From Anaerolineae bacterium (GTDB taxonomy: Bacteria > Chloroflexota > Anaerolineae > Aggregatilineales > Ch27), in assembly GCA_013178165.1 (NCBI GenBank), contig JABLXG010000004.1, positions 372,001-436,000 of the forward strand: 64,000 bases of DNA, given 5' to 3'. The notes beneath the pieces were generated by a model. That model made no database searches. It had not been told where the DNA came from and saw nothing but the letters and a program-made list of their open reading frames with translations. The position numbers were made by a program, and so were the translations under genes. This document shows positions 9,138 to 18,291 of this stretch, piece by piece. Every line of letters begins with the position of its first letter. Position 1 is the first letter of the stretch.

Positions 9138-10513
9138 TTCAAGCGGCCCTCGCGCGGTCGGAAGGATAGACGCACCGGCGTGCCGGTGAACGGGTATTCC
9201 TGGCGAATCTGGTTTTCCAGGTAGCGCTCGTAGCTGAAGTGTACCAGCCGCGTGTCGTTGACATGAAACAGGAAAGTGGGCGGGTCGGTGCGCACCTGCT
9301 GGGCCAGGTAGATCTTGAGCCGCTTGCCCGCTTTGGAGGGCGGGGCGTGGCGCTCCACGGCGTCGCGAACGATCCGGTTCAGTTCACTGGTCGGGATGCG
9401 CACCAGTCGCTCCTCCTGCATCTGTGCTGCCAGCGGGATGATCTGGCCGATCCGCTGGCCGGTCTTGGCGCTGATGAACAGAATCGGCACATAGGGCAGG
9501 AAGTTGAGTTGCTCCCGGATCTTCTCCGTGAAGACATTCATCGTGTAGGTGTCTTTGGTGACAGCATCCCACTTGTTGACGATGACCGCCACGCTTTTCA
9601 TTTCGTCGATGATCATGCCAGCGATGTGTGTATCCTGGGCGGTGATGCCTTCTGTGGCGTCCAGCAGCAGGAGCACAATGTCAGCGCGTTTGATGGCCTT
9701 CATGGCCCGCAGGACGCTGTATTTTTCCACGCCAGGGGCGATTTTGCCGCGCCGCCGGATGCCCGCCGTGTCGATCAGGATGACGGGCATGCCTTCCCAG
9801 ACCAGCCGGGTATCGATGGCGTCACGGGTTGTGCCTGCCAGCGGGCTGACGATGGCCCGTTCTTCACCCAGCAGGCGATTGACCAGACTGCTTTTACCGA
9901 CATTAGGCCGCCCCACGATGGCGATCTTGAGCGCCTCGTCATCCCGGTCTGTCTCGTAGTCTGGCGCAGGCGCGTGCCGTAGCGCGTTGACCACCGCGTC
10001 CAGCAGGTCGCCGGTGCCGGTGCCATGCAGGGCACTGATGGGGAAGACCTCGCCCAGGCTCAGGCTGTAGAATTCCATCGCTGCCTCGCGGCGCTCGGCA
10101 TTGTCGGCTTTGTTGGCGGCGATGAACACCGGCTTGTTGGTGCGGCGCAGAATCTCGGCGATGTGCTCGTCAGCGGCGGTCAGGCCCTGGATGGCGTCGA
10201 CCAGCATGATGATCACTTCCGCCTCTTCAACGGCGATCAGGGCCTGAGCGCGAATCTGGGGGACAAAGTCGATGCTACCTTCGGCCAGCGGGGAAACATC
10301 GCGTGAGCCTTTGGGCTGGTAGACCTCGATGCCACCGGTATCGACCACGGTGAAGGCGACGCCATTCCATTCCGTATCGGCCTGCAGGCGGTCACGGGTC
10401 GTGCCCGGCATCTCGTGGACTACCGCCAGTTGCGAGCCGGCCAGGCGGTTAAACAGGGTGGACTTGCCAACATTGGGGCGCCCGACCAGCGCCACCATCG
10501 GTTTCGGTTTCAT
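9134..10513 (-). CDS. der: Ribosome-assembly GTPase Der (EngA)
   Basis: 459 residues with two tandem GTPase domains and a C-terminal KH-like domain, the layout specific to Der. G1 motifs are GRPNVGKST (about 11-19) and GRPNVGKSS (about 202-210); DTGG and DTAG G3 motifs and NKAD/NKWD G4 motifs are present in both. The KH-like part (about 375-459) ends in an Arg-rich tail. Der acts in 50S subunit maturation and is essential in most bacteria. It has its own good promoter at 10550-10577 despite lying downstream of cdaR, and its stop codon overlaps the start of the interrupted membrane protein gene. Confidence 0.98.
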   Translation of the reverse strand: MKPKPMVALVGRPNVGKSTLFNRLAGSQLAVVHEMPGTTRDRLQADTEWNGVAFTVVDTGGIEVYQPKGSRDVSPLAEGSIDFVPQIRAQALIAVEEAEVIIMLVDAIQGLTAADEHIAEILRRTNKPVFIAANKADNAERREAAMEFYSLSLGEVFPISALHGTGTGDLLDAVVNALRHAPAPDYETDRDDEALKIAIVGRPNVGKSSLVNRLLGEERAIVSPLAGTTRDAIDTRLVWEGMPVILIDTAGIRRRGKIAPGVEKYSVLRAMKAIKRADIVLLLLDATEGITAQDTHIAGMIIDEMKSVAVIVNKWDAVTKDTYTMNVFTEKIREQLNFLPYVPILFISAKTGQRIGQIIPLAAQMQEERLVRIPTSELNRIVRDAVERHAPPSKAGKRLKIYLAQQVRTDPPTFLFHVNDTRLVHFSYERYLENQIRQEYPFTGTPVRLSFRPREGRLK

Positions 10514-10549
10514 GGTTTGCCGTACGTTTCATTGTCTGGATACCGGGCG

Positions 10550-10577
10550 ATTGTAGCATCGTCGCCGGGGTAATCAA
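10550..10577 (-). promoter_or_regulatory. Promoter of der
   Basis: On the minus strand TTGATT (10572-10577), a 16-base spacer and TACAAT (10550-10555), with TG one base before the -10 box (extended -10). The predicted transcript starts about 30 bases before the der ATG. Confidence 0.55.
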
Positions 10578-10601
10578 GCCCGGTCTCGCGCTGCCCGGTC
10601 G

Positions 10602-11912
10602 TTATGGCGCCGCAGTGGGGGTTGCCGGCATGACCTCAGGCGCCGGAGTCTCCGCGGTGGGTTTTTGCGCCGTAATTTGCACATCGAGCACCGGCGGCAG
10701 GACGGAGATGTTCGCCGATTGTAGCCCGTCGCGGCTGACAATGGCCTGTAACGGGACCTGGTGGCCGCCGGGCGCCAGGCCGGTCAGGTCGGCCACAATG
10801 GTGATGTCCGCCGGGGTCAGGGTATCAAGGATAGGCTGAGGACCGGTGATCAGCATGGTGACTTCGGTCGGCATGATCAGAGCCTCCAGGTTGGCATTCG
10901 GGTCCAGGCCCTGCACCTGCACCGGCAGGTGCTCGAAGCGGCGGCTGGCGGGCAGGGTGTCAATGACGACGCTGACGGTCACGTTCTGCTCGATAGGCAG
11001 GAAGACACCCGCTGGCAATTCCAGCGGCACTGTCCGGCTGAAGCTGGCAGTCTGGCCGGTCAGGTCGATGGGCGCAGTCTGAATCGTGCCGGTGATCTGC
11101 TCCAAGGCGCCGGGCCGGCCGCTGATCAGGACGGTCTGCGGCTCGTAGGTAATGGCAAAGACCACATAGCCGCTGGCCGGTTCGCCGATGATATTGGGTG
11201 TGACAAATACCTCGCGGAAGTTTTCCTGCGGCTGGATGTCGATCGTGACATCGGTGTTGTCCGGGATGAGCGTCACGCCGGGGACGGTCTGCCCCTGTGC
11301 GTCCATGGCGTACAGGCGATAATTGCGGGTGAAGGGGTTGCGCTCGTCGGCCAGGTTCAGCCGGACATCGGCGCTGACGACCCGCTCCACCTGGGAGGCA
11401 GGGCCGGTCACCCGCGCCTCCTGGGCGCCAAAGGTGATGGCAGTGATCTCAAACCCGGTTTGTGGCCCGCTGCGGATGTCAGCGTTGATCGGGACCAGGA
11501 TTTCGGCGGCCCGGTCGATTGAGACAGTTACCTGGCGTGGCAGCCAATCCTCCAGCACAATACGGCTGAAAGTAGTAAAGGTGATGTTCAAATCGACCGT
11601 ATAGGTGCCGGGCGGCTTGCCCCGCAAGTCGGCGGTCACCACGATGTCCTGTGCTTCCAGCACAGCCCAGACATCGGCCTGAGCGCGCAGGACAACCTGT
11701 GCGCTGGTGATCGGATTGTTGGTGACGATCATGCCTTCGTCGGTCAGAATCTGAATGGGCAGCCGTTCCGGGAAGCGCCGCGCTTCCACCGGATTCTGCT
11801 GGATGGTAGCGGCGATCCAGACGAACATGGCCAGCAGCAGCGATGCTGCCAGCCAGCTCAGGTTGGCGCTCAGGAAGCGGAGCCAGGCGGGTGGGCGCAT
11901 GATCGACATCAA
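10602..11912 (-). CDS. cdaR: YbbR-domain protein, regulator of CdaA
   Basis: 436 residues: one N-terminal membrane helix (about 14-33) followed by four repeats of about 80 residues of the YbbR type, recognisable by recurring V.v.l.G motifs, and a short Pro/Thr/Ala-rich tail. YbbR proteins (CdaR) sit outside the membrane and modulate the diadenylate cyclase CdaA. Its ATG overlaps the cdaA stop by 4 bases, which is the conserved cdaA-cdaR order. In Firmicutes glmM usually follows; here der follows instead, from its own promoter. Function is from family knowledge and context. Confidence 0.9.
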   Translation of the reverse strand: MMSIMRPPAWLRFLSANLSWLAASLLLAMFVWIAATIQQNPVEARRFPERLPIQILTDEGMIVTNNPITSAQVVLRAQADVWAVLEAQDIVVTADLRGKPPGTYTVDLNITFTTFSRIVLEDWLPRQVTVSIDRAAEILVPINADIRSGPQTGFEITAITFGAQEARVTGPASQVERVVSADVRLNLADERNPFTRNYRLYAMDAQGQTVPGVTLIPDNTDVTIDIQPQENFREVFVTPNIIGEPASGYVVFAITYEPQTVLISGRPGALEQITGTIQTAPIDLTGQTASFSRTVPLELPAGVFLPIEQNVTVSVVIDTLPASRRFEHLPVQVQGLDPNANLEALIMPTEVTMLITGPQPILDTLTPADITIVADLTGLAPGGHQVPLQAIVSRDGLQSANISVLPPVLDVQITAQKPTAETPAPEVMPATPTAAP

Positions 11913-12754
11913 TCCGGTTGGCTGCGGGTCAGCCGATCCCGCAGATCACGTAGCCAGGCGAACCAGTTGCGCGGTGTGGCATGCCGGTCATCTTCGTAGA
12001 AGGCGCTGAGGATCGTCCGCAGGCGGTTACCATCCAGGCGGCGGATCATGCGTCCGCTGTTGGCGACAGAGATCTGGCCGGTTTCCTCGGAGACAACCAC
12101 GCAGATCGCGTCGCTGACCTCACTGATGCCCAGCGCAGCGCGGTGGCGGGTGCCCAGTTTGCGCTCGGTGATGCGATGGCCGGATGAAAGGGGCAACACG
12201 CACGCCGCCGCGGCGATCCGCGTGCCGGAAAGAATCGCCGCGCCATCATGCAGCTCGGTCTTGGGCCAGAAGATGGTCAGCAGCAGCTGCGGCGTGACCT
12301 CGCTGTTAAGCGCCACCCCGGTCTTAATGTACTCCTCCAGGCTGGTGCTACGCTCCAGGACAATCAGGGCGCCGTGCCGGCGTTCCGCCAGGCGTTCGGC
12401 GGCGGCACAGACCTGTTCGATGATATGCTGCGCCTGGGACCTGCCTCGCTGCCGCCCGAAGATCGCGGTTTCGCCCAGCTGGCTGAGGGCGCGGCGCAAT
12501 TCCTGCTGGAAGATCACGGGGATGGCGATGGCCGCGCCGGTGACGATATGGCTCAATAGCCAGCGCAGGGCGACCAGTTGCACCACGCTGGTGAACAGGC
12601 CAATCAGGATTAGCACGAACAGGGTGCCGCGCAGGAGGGCCGTCGCCTGCGTGCCACGGATCAACAGGCTGGCAGCGAAGAACAACCCCGCCACCAGCAG
12701 GATGTCCAGCAGCGAGATCAGGTTGAAGTTGTCGAAGGCCCACAGAATTTCCAT
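11909..12754 (-). CDS. cdaA: Membrane diadenylate cyclase (c-di-AMP synthase)
   Basis: 281 residues. Three membrane helices (about 14-80) precede a DAC (DisA_N) catalytic domain. Both active-site motifs are intact: DGA at 170-172 (ELHDGAAILSG) and RHR at 203-205 (GTRHRAALG). It condenses two ATP into c-di-AMP, the messenger controlling K+ and osmolyte balance. It lies 15 bases after the TPR gene and overlaps cdaR by 4 bases, so the three are one operon. The length is typical of CdaA. Confidence 0.97.
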   Translation of the reverse strand: MEILWAFDNFNLISLLDILLVAGLFFAASLLIRGTQATALLRGTLFVLILIGLFTSVVQLVALRWLLSHIVTGAAIAIPVIFQQELRRALSQLGETAIFGRQRGRSQAQHIIEQVCAAAERLAERRHGALIVLERSTSLEEYIKTGVALNSEVTPQLLLTIFWPKTELHDGAAILSGTRIAAAACVLPLSSGHRITERKLGTRHRAALGISEVSDAICVVVSEETGQISVANSGRMIRRLDGNRLRTILSAFYEDDRHATPRNWFAWLRDLRDRLTRSQPD

Positions 12755-12769
12755 CGCGGCAGCTGGGGA

Positions 12770-15010
12770 TCATCCCCCCAGGGTGCTCAGCAGCTTACGG
12801 TATTCATCCACACTGGGCGGATTAAGGCTAATGATCTGGCGGATGGTCTCGGCGGCAGCGCTGCGCATATTTGCCTCCAGCTGCAATTCGCCCAGGGCGT
12901 CCAGCTGCTCAACCGCCTGTTCGGTGCGCCCCAGCCGCCGGTAGACGGTGGCCAGCCGGGAGCGGAGCGCCATCTCTTTAGGGTACAGCGCGACCTGTTC
13001 CTCCAGTATTCGGACGATCTGATCGGATCGCCGTTGCCGGGCGTACAACTGCAAGAGCTCATCCAGTTCGCGGATGGCCTCAACGCGGTTGTTCAGGCGG
13101 TAGTAAAGCTCCATCAGCGCGTGACGGGCGCGTTCATCCTCCGGCGCGATGTTCTTGATCTGCTCGTAGGTGCGCAGGGACTGCCGCAGATCAAGCCGGG
13201 TGATGTCGATGTCGGCGATGCGGTGCAACAGGTGGACGATCGTCTGCGGGTCAGCGTTGAGCCGCTGGGCAAGCTGGTTAGCCTGCTCGTAGGTCTTGCG
13301 GGCGGCGTCAAAGTCGGCCAGCTGGTAGTAGGCGTCGGCCATGTCGATATACTGCTCCAGCACTTCTGGCCAGCGCTCTTCCTTTTCCAGCAGTTCGATC
13401 AACGTAGCCCGGATGCTCAGGTCAACCGGGGCGACGCGCAGGACTTCGTTGAGAATCTGGGCAGCGCGGTCCGTCTGGTCACGGATCATGTAAGTTTCCG
13501 CCACCACCCGGTATTTTTCGACGGCGTTTTCGATGTTGTTGTCCGCCAGCAGGATCTGGGCCATACGGATGTGAGCGGGCAGATAAGTTGGCGCCAGTTC
13601 AATGGCGTGGTAGACCTCGTCCATTGCCAGCGTGAGCTGGCTGTTGCGCAGATAGCGATCCACACGAGCGATGGACTCGGTCAGTTCTTCGCCCCCTTCG
13701 GCGAGTTGTTCCACCATGCCGGTGGCGCCTTCCGCATGGGCGGTATCCTCAAGCTGGCGGCGCGTTTCGGCCACCCGCTGCTTCCAGTCCGGCCCGGTTA
13801 GCAGGCTGAAGAAGCGCTGATTCATGGCCGTGAGCTGTTTGTCGTCGCTCTGGGGGATCGTTGCCTGCAGATCGTTGTAGATCGCGTTGAGCTGGGCGCG
13901 CTCCGATTCGTCAATGGCCAGGTTGAGGTCAACCAGGCGCAATGTTTCGACCAGGTGGCTGGCCGCTTTCTTTGGCTCCTTGAGCTTCATGTAAGCCTGG
14001 CCCAGACCATGATTGGCCCCGGCTGCCAGGGCCGAGTTGCTGGTGATTTGGCTGAACTGCTCGATGGCCGCCTGTGGTTGATCCTGTTCCAACAGGAGCA
14101 GGCCCAGGCACAGGTGCAGACTGGGGTGGCTGAAGCGGGCGTTGAGGGCCTGGCGGTAGGCCTGGATGGCCGGGCCGATCTCCCGCTGGCGATGCAGTTC
14201 GATGGCCTGCAGGACATAAGCGCCACCGCCGCCCAGTTCGCCGGAGTCGAAGAGGTAGGTAGCCAGGCCGCTCAGCGCGATTTCCTCCGCCTCGCCCAGC
14301 GGGCCGCGGGCATCCGCTTCGCCGACTGTCCGGTCAGCCTGGCGGATTGGCAGGTCGAAGGAATCCTGGCGTTTCATGGCTTCAGGGGGCTCATCCTCGA
14401 CCGGCGGGCGGGGGATCAGCGTGCCGGATTGCAGCGCTTGCAGGGTGTTAAGCGCCTGGGGGTTGTCCCGTTCCAGCCGCAGGGCGCGCTGCACGGCCTG
14501 GATCGCTTTTTCGGTATCGTTCAGCCGCTGGAAGTTGAAGGCCAGCGTCAGGTATTCGCGGATAGCCTTTTTGTTGGTGCCGGTGCGCTCGTAGGCAGTG
14601 GCCAGCTTGGCATGGATCGGGATCAGGCCGGGGGTGAGGTAGGTGGCCCGTTCCCAGTTGGCGATCGCTTTGTCCAGGTCACGCTGAGCGATGTACACGT
14701 CGGCGACCTGGATGTATAGCTGCGCGGCTTCCCGCAGGCGGCCCATGCGCTCCAGGATGTCAGCGCTCTTTTCCAGCGGGATGGGATCGTCGGGGGCGAG
14801 TTGATGAGCGCGGGTATAGACCTTGAGCGCCTCCTCAAGGCGCTGGGCCTGGAACAGGGCCAGGCCCAGGCTGCGGTGCGCGTCAGGGTCTTCCGGGAAT
14901 TCCTGGACGGCCCGCCCGTAGGCAGCGATGGCGCGATCCCACTGTTGATCCCAGGCCGCGCTGTGCCCGGCGTTCATTGCCTTTTCGTAAATCGTGCGAT
15001 CTCCGGCCAT
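12770..15010 (-). CDS. Large TPR-repeat protein
   Basis: 746 residues made almost entirely of tetratricopeptide repeats. Clear units occur at about 18-130, 270-400 and 450-720 (for example AIAAYGRAVQEFPEDPDAH and the repeated A.i....al.l.P pattern), with a charged acidic linker about 200-240. There is no signal peptide or membrane helix, so it should be a cytoplasmic scaffold. The start ATG has GGAAG 6 bases upstream. It lies between argF (58 bases upstream) and cdaA (15 bases downstream); co-expression with the c-di-AMP synthase suggests a scaffold or regulator role, but this is inference only. Confidence 0.9.
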   Translation of the reverse strand: MAGDRTIYEKAMNAGHSAAWDQQWDRAIAAYGRAVQEFPEDPDAHRSLGLALFQAQRLEEALKVYTRAHQLAPDDPIPLEKSADILERMGRLREAAQLYIQVADVYIAQRDLDKAIANWERATYLTPGLIPIHAKLATAYERTGTNKKAIREYLTLAFNFQRLNDTEKAIQAVQRALRLERDNPQALNTLQALQSGTLIPRPPVEDEPPEAMKRQDSFDLPIRQADRTVGEADARGPLGEAEEIALSGLATYLFDSGELGGGGAYVLQAIELHRQREIGPAIQAYRQALNARFSHPSLHLCLGLLLLEQDQPQAAIEQFSQITSNSALAAGANHGLGQAYMKLKEPKKAASHLVETLRLVDLNLAIDESERAQLNAIYNDLQATIPQSDDKQLTAMNQRFFSLLTGPDWKQRVAETRRQLEDTAHAEGATGMVEQLAEGGEELTESIARVDRYLRNSQLTLAMDEVYHAIELAPTYLPAHIRMAQILLADNNIENAVEKYRVVAETYMIRDQTDRAAQILNEVLRVAPVDLSIRATLIELLEKEERWPEVLEQYIDMADAYYQLADFDAARKTYEQANQLAQRLNADPQTIVHLLHRIADIDITRLDLRQSLRTYEQIKNIAPEDERARHALMELYYRLNNRVEAIRELDELLQLYARQRRSDQIVRILEEQVALYPKEMALRSRLATVYRRLGRTEQAVEQLDALGELQLEANMRSAAAETIRQIISLNPPSVDEYRKLLSTLGG

Positions 15011-15068
15011 AGGTGCTTCCGCTGCCTGTGCTCACATGCCCGGCTGACGAACGCTGTTGCGGACGGCG

Positions 15069-15992
15069 CTAGGCCATCAGGGTGACGAGCAGCGCTTTTT
15101 GCGCGTGCATCCGGTTTTCTGCCTGTGGGAAGAGCAGCGACTGCGGGCCATCAGCCACGCTGTCGGTGATCTCTTCGCCGCGATGGGCTGGCAGGCAATG
15201 CATCACCACCGCGCCGCGGCCAGCCCGGCTGAGCAATTCGTCATTGACCTGGTAACGCTGGAACTTCTGGCGGCGTACGGCGGCCTCGGCTTCCTGGCCC
15301 ATGCTGGTCCAGGTGTCCGTGTAGATGATGTCGGCATCAACCACCGCCGCAACCGGGTCTTCGTGCGTCTCAACCGTGATCTGGCTGGCTTTGGCCAGTG
15401 GTGCGGCCTTGGCCAGGGTTTCCTGCGCCAGTTCGTAACCGGGCGGGGAAGCGATGCTGTAGTTGAGGCCGAGCAGGGCACTGGCCATCAGCAACGAGGT
15501 AGCCACATTGTTGCCATCCCCGATGAAGGCCAGCTTAAGCCCCTTCAGGCGGCCAAAGTGCTCGTAGATGGTCAGCATATCGGCCAGCGCCTGGCAGGGG
15601 TGGTTATAGTCGCTCAGGCCATTGATGACCGGCACGCTCGACCAGCGGGCCAGTTCGACCACATGCTCGTGAGCGAAGACGCGGGCCATGATGCCCTGGA
15701 CGTATCCGGCCATGACGCGGGCCACATCGGCGATGCTTTCGCGCTGGCCCAGGCCAATCTCCGCCGGGCTGAGGTAGAGCGCGTCGCCGCCAAGGTGCTT
15801 CATACCAACCTCGAAAGAGACGCGGGTGCGCAGGGAAGGCTTTTGGAAGATCATGCCCAGCACCTTGCCCTTGAGCACCGGACGGTTGCCGCCGCTCTTC
15901 CATTCCTTCTTGAGGAAGACGGCCAGATCGAGCATTTCCAGCAGGTCCTGCGGAGACCAATCGGTCAGATCGATGAAGTGATTGGGTTTCAT
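15069..15992 (-). CDS. argF: Ornithine carbamoyltransferase
   Basis: 307 residues from the ATG at 15992. It makes citrulline from ornithine and carbamoyl phosphate in arginine synthesis. Carbamoyl-phosphate motif [11 protein letters not shown] (Leu in place of the commoner Thr), [20 protein letters not shown] and the ornithine-loop HCLPA motif are all present, which separates it from aspartate carbamoyltransferase. Upstream in-frame ATGs at 16052 and 16067 lie at or before the predicted transcript start (extended -10 box at 16043-16051), which supports the shorter protein. The TPR-cdaA-cdaR genes follow, possibly on the same transcript. Confidence 0.95.
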   Translation of the reverse strand: MKPNHFIDLTDWSPQDLLEMLDLAVFLKKEWKSGGNRPVLKGKVLGMIFQKPSLRTRVSFEVGMKHLGGDALYLSPAEIGLGQRESIADVARVMAGYVQGIMARVFAHEHVVELARWSSVPVINGLSDYNHPCQALADMLTIYEHFGRLKGLKLAFIGDGNNVATSLLMASALLGLNYSIASPPGYELAQETLAKAAPLAKASQITVETHEDPVAAVVDADIIYTDTWTSMGQEAEAAVRRQKFQRYQVNDELLSRAGRGAVVMHCLPAHRGEEITDSVADGPQSLLFPQAENRMHAQKALLVTLMA

Positions 15993-16042
15993 AGGGGTAG
16001 TGGGTTGATTCTCCGGATGAAAGGGTGTAAGAGACACGGGCG

Positions 16043-16051
16043 AGTATAGCA
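16043..16051 (-). promoter_or_regulatory. Extended -10 promoter of argF
   Basis: TGCTATACT on the minus strand, giving a leader of about 44 bases before the argF ATG. No clear -35 box is seen, as expected for an extended -10 promoter. Confidence 0.45.
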
Positions 16052-16068
16052 TGAACGGCGGCCACACG

Positions 16069-16108
16069 AAAGCGAAAACGCCCGGCGATTCGGGCGAACC
16101 GCCGGGCG
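16069..16108 (-). terminator. Rho-independent terminator of the peptide-binding protein gene
   Basis: Perfect 9-bp stem CGCCGGGCG/CGCCCGGCG (16100-16108 with 16079-16087), 12-base loop, followed on the minus strand by TTTTCGCTTT. It lies 29 bases after the stop of the binding-protein gene and just upstream of the argF promoter. Confidence 0.75.
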
Positions 16109-16136
16109 CTGATCTGCTGCTGCAACCGGGCGTGGC

Positions 16137-17927
16137 TTAGCCGCCGCGACCCGCTGCCTGCAGCTCAGGATCGATGCTGATCCAGTCGTAATGGTTGCCG
16201 CCGAAGAGGCCGTCGGTCTCGATCGGCTTGTCCAGCCAGGGGGCAAGCTGATAGAAGGAGGCAGGCATGAACAGCGGCATGATCGGGTGCAGACCGTCGT
16301 AACCGAAGAAGTCCTCTTCGATCTCACGGTAGAGGGCCGCGCGAACTTCTGGATCGCTTTCGGTCTGGGCCTGGATGATCTTGTCATCGACCTCATCGCA
16401 TGGGCGCATGAAGTCGTTGCTGGATTCGCAGTGCAGGCCAGCATCGAAGAACCAGTTGTTGGCGTCCGCGTAGTCCGGCGCCCAGCCCAGCGACCACAGA
16501 TTCGGGCGCTCTTCGGTGGGCGTTTCAGCACGGGTGGTCTGCAGCAGCACGGAGAATTCCTGCTGCTCGATCGTGAACAGGCTTGGGTCGCAACCCAGGA
16601 CGTTCTCGATCTCAGCCTGCAGGAACTCGGCGTAGGGCGCCCAGCCCTGGTAGGTCACCACGCTCAACTCCGGGAAGCCCTGGCAGTTGGGATAGCCGGC
16701 GGCTTCTATCTCCGCCTGAGCGTAGGCCGGATCGTAGCCGATGCCTTCCCCGTTGATGCCGACTTCGTTGACGTTGACCGCACCAAACATGCCGGGCGGG
16801 ACAAAGTGCATCATTGGCACGCCGCGACCGCCGCGAATCTCCGAGACCAGCAGTTCGCGATTGATCGAAGCGCTGAAGGCGCGACGGGCATGCACGTTAT
16901 CAAACGGCGGTTTGTCGTGGGCGAAGCCGAAGTAGAAGACGGACAGGCTGAGCACCTGCACAACCTGCTTGGACAGTTCCGGATCGGCCAGGACATTCTG
17001 CAGCTCGGCTGAGGGGACGCCGGAGAAGTCGATCTGGCCGTCCTGGAAGAGAGCGTAGATCGTGCCCGCATCTTCCACATTGATGTCCACGAAGCGCTCA
17101 ATGTTGCCAGGCCCCTGCAGGTCAGCAGGCAGGAGCGGGTTGCGGATGAGCACCTGGCGGACGCCACTTTCCCACTCATCCAGGACGAACGGGCCATTGG
17201 TGACGATGTTACCGGGCTGCGTCCACGTGCTGCCGCCCACCGGCTCGCCAAACTGCTCAATGACCTCGCCAGGGACCGCGCGCAGCACCCACATCCCGCT
17301 CATCGAGAAGAAGTAGCCGATGGGGCCGGAGAGGGTGATCTTCAGCGTGGTGTCATCGGGCGCTTCGACGCCGATCGCCTCGAAGCTTTCCGGCGTGACG
17401 CTGGCCGGGTCCATCTTGTAGACCTCCAGGCAGCCAGCAATGGTGGAGCCAACGACCTCAGCGTATAGCGAGGGGTTGTTGGGGTCGCAGGCGCGACGGA
17501 TGCCGGTCACAAAGTCGCCAGCAACGACCTTGCGCAGTTCGGTGGCGGTGTCAGTCGCCGGGTCCCACTTTACCCAGGGCACATCATCGCGGAGGGTGAA
17601 AGTCCAGGTGTAAGTAGCTTCATCATAGGACCAGGACGTTGCCAGTTCCGGCTCAATCTGCCCGGTGAGGGGATTGTTGTTGGTGAGGCCCAGGAACAGA
17701 TTCTCGATGTAGTCAATCGAGACACTGTCGGTCGCCACCTGAGGGTCGAGAGAGGAAATCAGGGAGCCGCTGTGTTCCGCGGTGTAATGGGTGATGTACT
17801 CTTTTTCCTGCTGCAGCAGGCCGGTAAAGGTGATCTCGGCGTCAGAAGCAAAAGTGGGCAGCGCGCCCACGATCATCGTCACGATGATCACCATTGCGGG
17901 TAGAACCCGGAGGCTTCTCTTGAACAT
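16137..17927 (-). CDS. Peptide/nickel-type ABC transporter substrate-binding protein
   Basis: 596 residues of the SBP_bac_5 family: signal peptide (MFKRSLRVLPAMV then a hydrophobic stretch, likely cleaved after ALPTFA), then LDPQVATDSVSIDYIENLFLGL-like N-terminal strand, LAT.W..de.tytW.FtLRdDV and the NGPFVL and RRAFSASINRE signatures of oligopeptide-binding proteins. It would capture peptides or similar ligands outside the membrane. There is no permease or ATPase gene beside it; the gene is monocistronic with its own promoter and terminator, so it must work with transporter subunits encoded elsewhere. The start has a strong GGGAGGAG ribosome site. A long structured leader precedes it. Confidence 0.93.
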   Translation of the reverse strand: MFKRSLRVLPAMVIIVTMIVGALPTFASDAEITFTGLLQQEKEYITHYTAEHSGSLISSLDPQVATDSVSIDYIENLFLGLTNNNPLTGQIEPELATSWSYDEATYTWTFTLRDDVPWVKWDPATDTATELRKVVAGDFVTGIRRACDPNNPSLYAEVVGSTIAGCLEVYKMDPASVTPESFEAIGVEAPDDTTLKITLSGPIGYFFSMSGMWVLRAVPGEVIEQFGEPVGGSTWTQPGNIVTNGPFVLDEWESGVRQVLIRNPLLPADLQGPGNIERFVDINVEDAGTIYALFQDGQIDFSGVPSAELQNVLADPELSKQVVQVLSLSVFYFGFAHDKPPFDNVHARRAFSASINRELLVSEIRGGRGVPMMHFVPPGMFGAVNVNEVGINGEGIGYDPAYAQAEIEAAGYPNCQGFPELSVVTYQGWAPYAEFLQAEIENVLGCDPSLFTIEQQEFSVLLQTTRAETPTEERPNLWSLGWAPDYADANNWFFDAGLHCESSNDFMRPCDEVDDKIIQAQTESDPEVRAALYREIEEDFFGYDGLHPIMPLFMPASFYQLAPWLDKPIETDGLFGGNHYDWISIDPELQAAGRGG

Positions 17928-18163
17928 GTATTGCTCCTCCCAGAGACTTTATGTACGGAACAAAGGCAAAACAACCCGTTGCCGGCCAGCCTGCGCCCCG
18001 GCAAGCATGGGTGAGGGGGTGATCTCGGCGGTAGCGCTCTCCTTTCCGTGCCCGCAGAACATGCTTAACACTCTTTGGAGAGAACATCTATCTGGCGGCC
18101 ACAGGTTCGCCCGTGCGCGCGACACGGCCTGTGACGCTTACTCTCCGCCAGCCGAAAGCGGAT
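17928..18163 (-). promoter_or_regulatory. Long structured 5' leader, candidate cis-regulatory RNA
   Basis: About 236 bases between the predicted transcript start and the binding-protein ATG, with no convincing gene. On the minus strand it contains a nested hairpin (18092-18151: stems CTGGCGG/CCGCCAG, CACAGG/CCTGTG and CCGTG/CACGG), a long-range pair CTCTCC/GGAGAG (18077-18082 with 18037-18042), and a terminator-like hairpin (17979-18004) followed by TTGTTTT. I do not recognise a known riboswitch class. This layout is what a riboswitch or attenuator would look like, but only base pairing by eye supports it. Confidence 0.45.
17968..18004 (-). terminator. Terminator-like hairpin inside the leader (possible attenuator)
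   Basis: 7-bp stem TTGCCGG/CCGGCAA (17998-18004 with 17979-17985), 12-base loop, then CGGG and TTGTTTT. It lies about 40 bases before the binding-protein start codon, so it could stop transcription conditionally. Confidence 0.4.
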
Positions 18164-18169
18164 AGGCTT

Positions 18170-18199
18170 ATTATAGACAGAAACGGGCTACAAAAACAA
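18170..18199 (-). promoter_or_regulatory. Promoter of the peptide-binding protein gene
   Basis: Consensus TATAAT (18170-18175) on the minus strand with TTGTTT (18194-18199) 18 bases upstream. It lies between the chrA stop and the structured leader. Confidence 0.5.
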
Positions 18200-18291
18200 A
18201 CGTCGATGCACGAAAACCCCGCCCTTTTCTTCAGGCAATTTCACAACATCCTTTCCCTCTTACCGCCGGTCAGGCTCATGCGGTGCCCGCT

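Noticed and set aside
13034-13801. 255-codon open frame antisense to the TPR gene
   Set aside because: The minus strand shows regular TPR spacing; the plus frame shows no motif.
17842-18087. Small gene inside the leader of the peptide-binding protein
   Set aside because: It overlaps the real gene's start, has no ribosome site and no motif; the RNA-structure explanation fits better.
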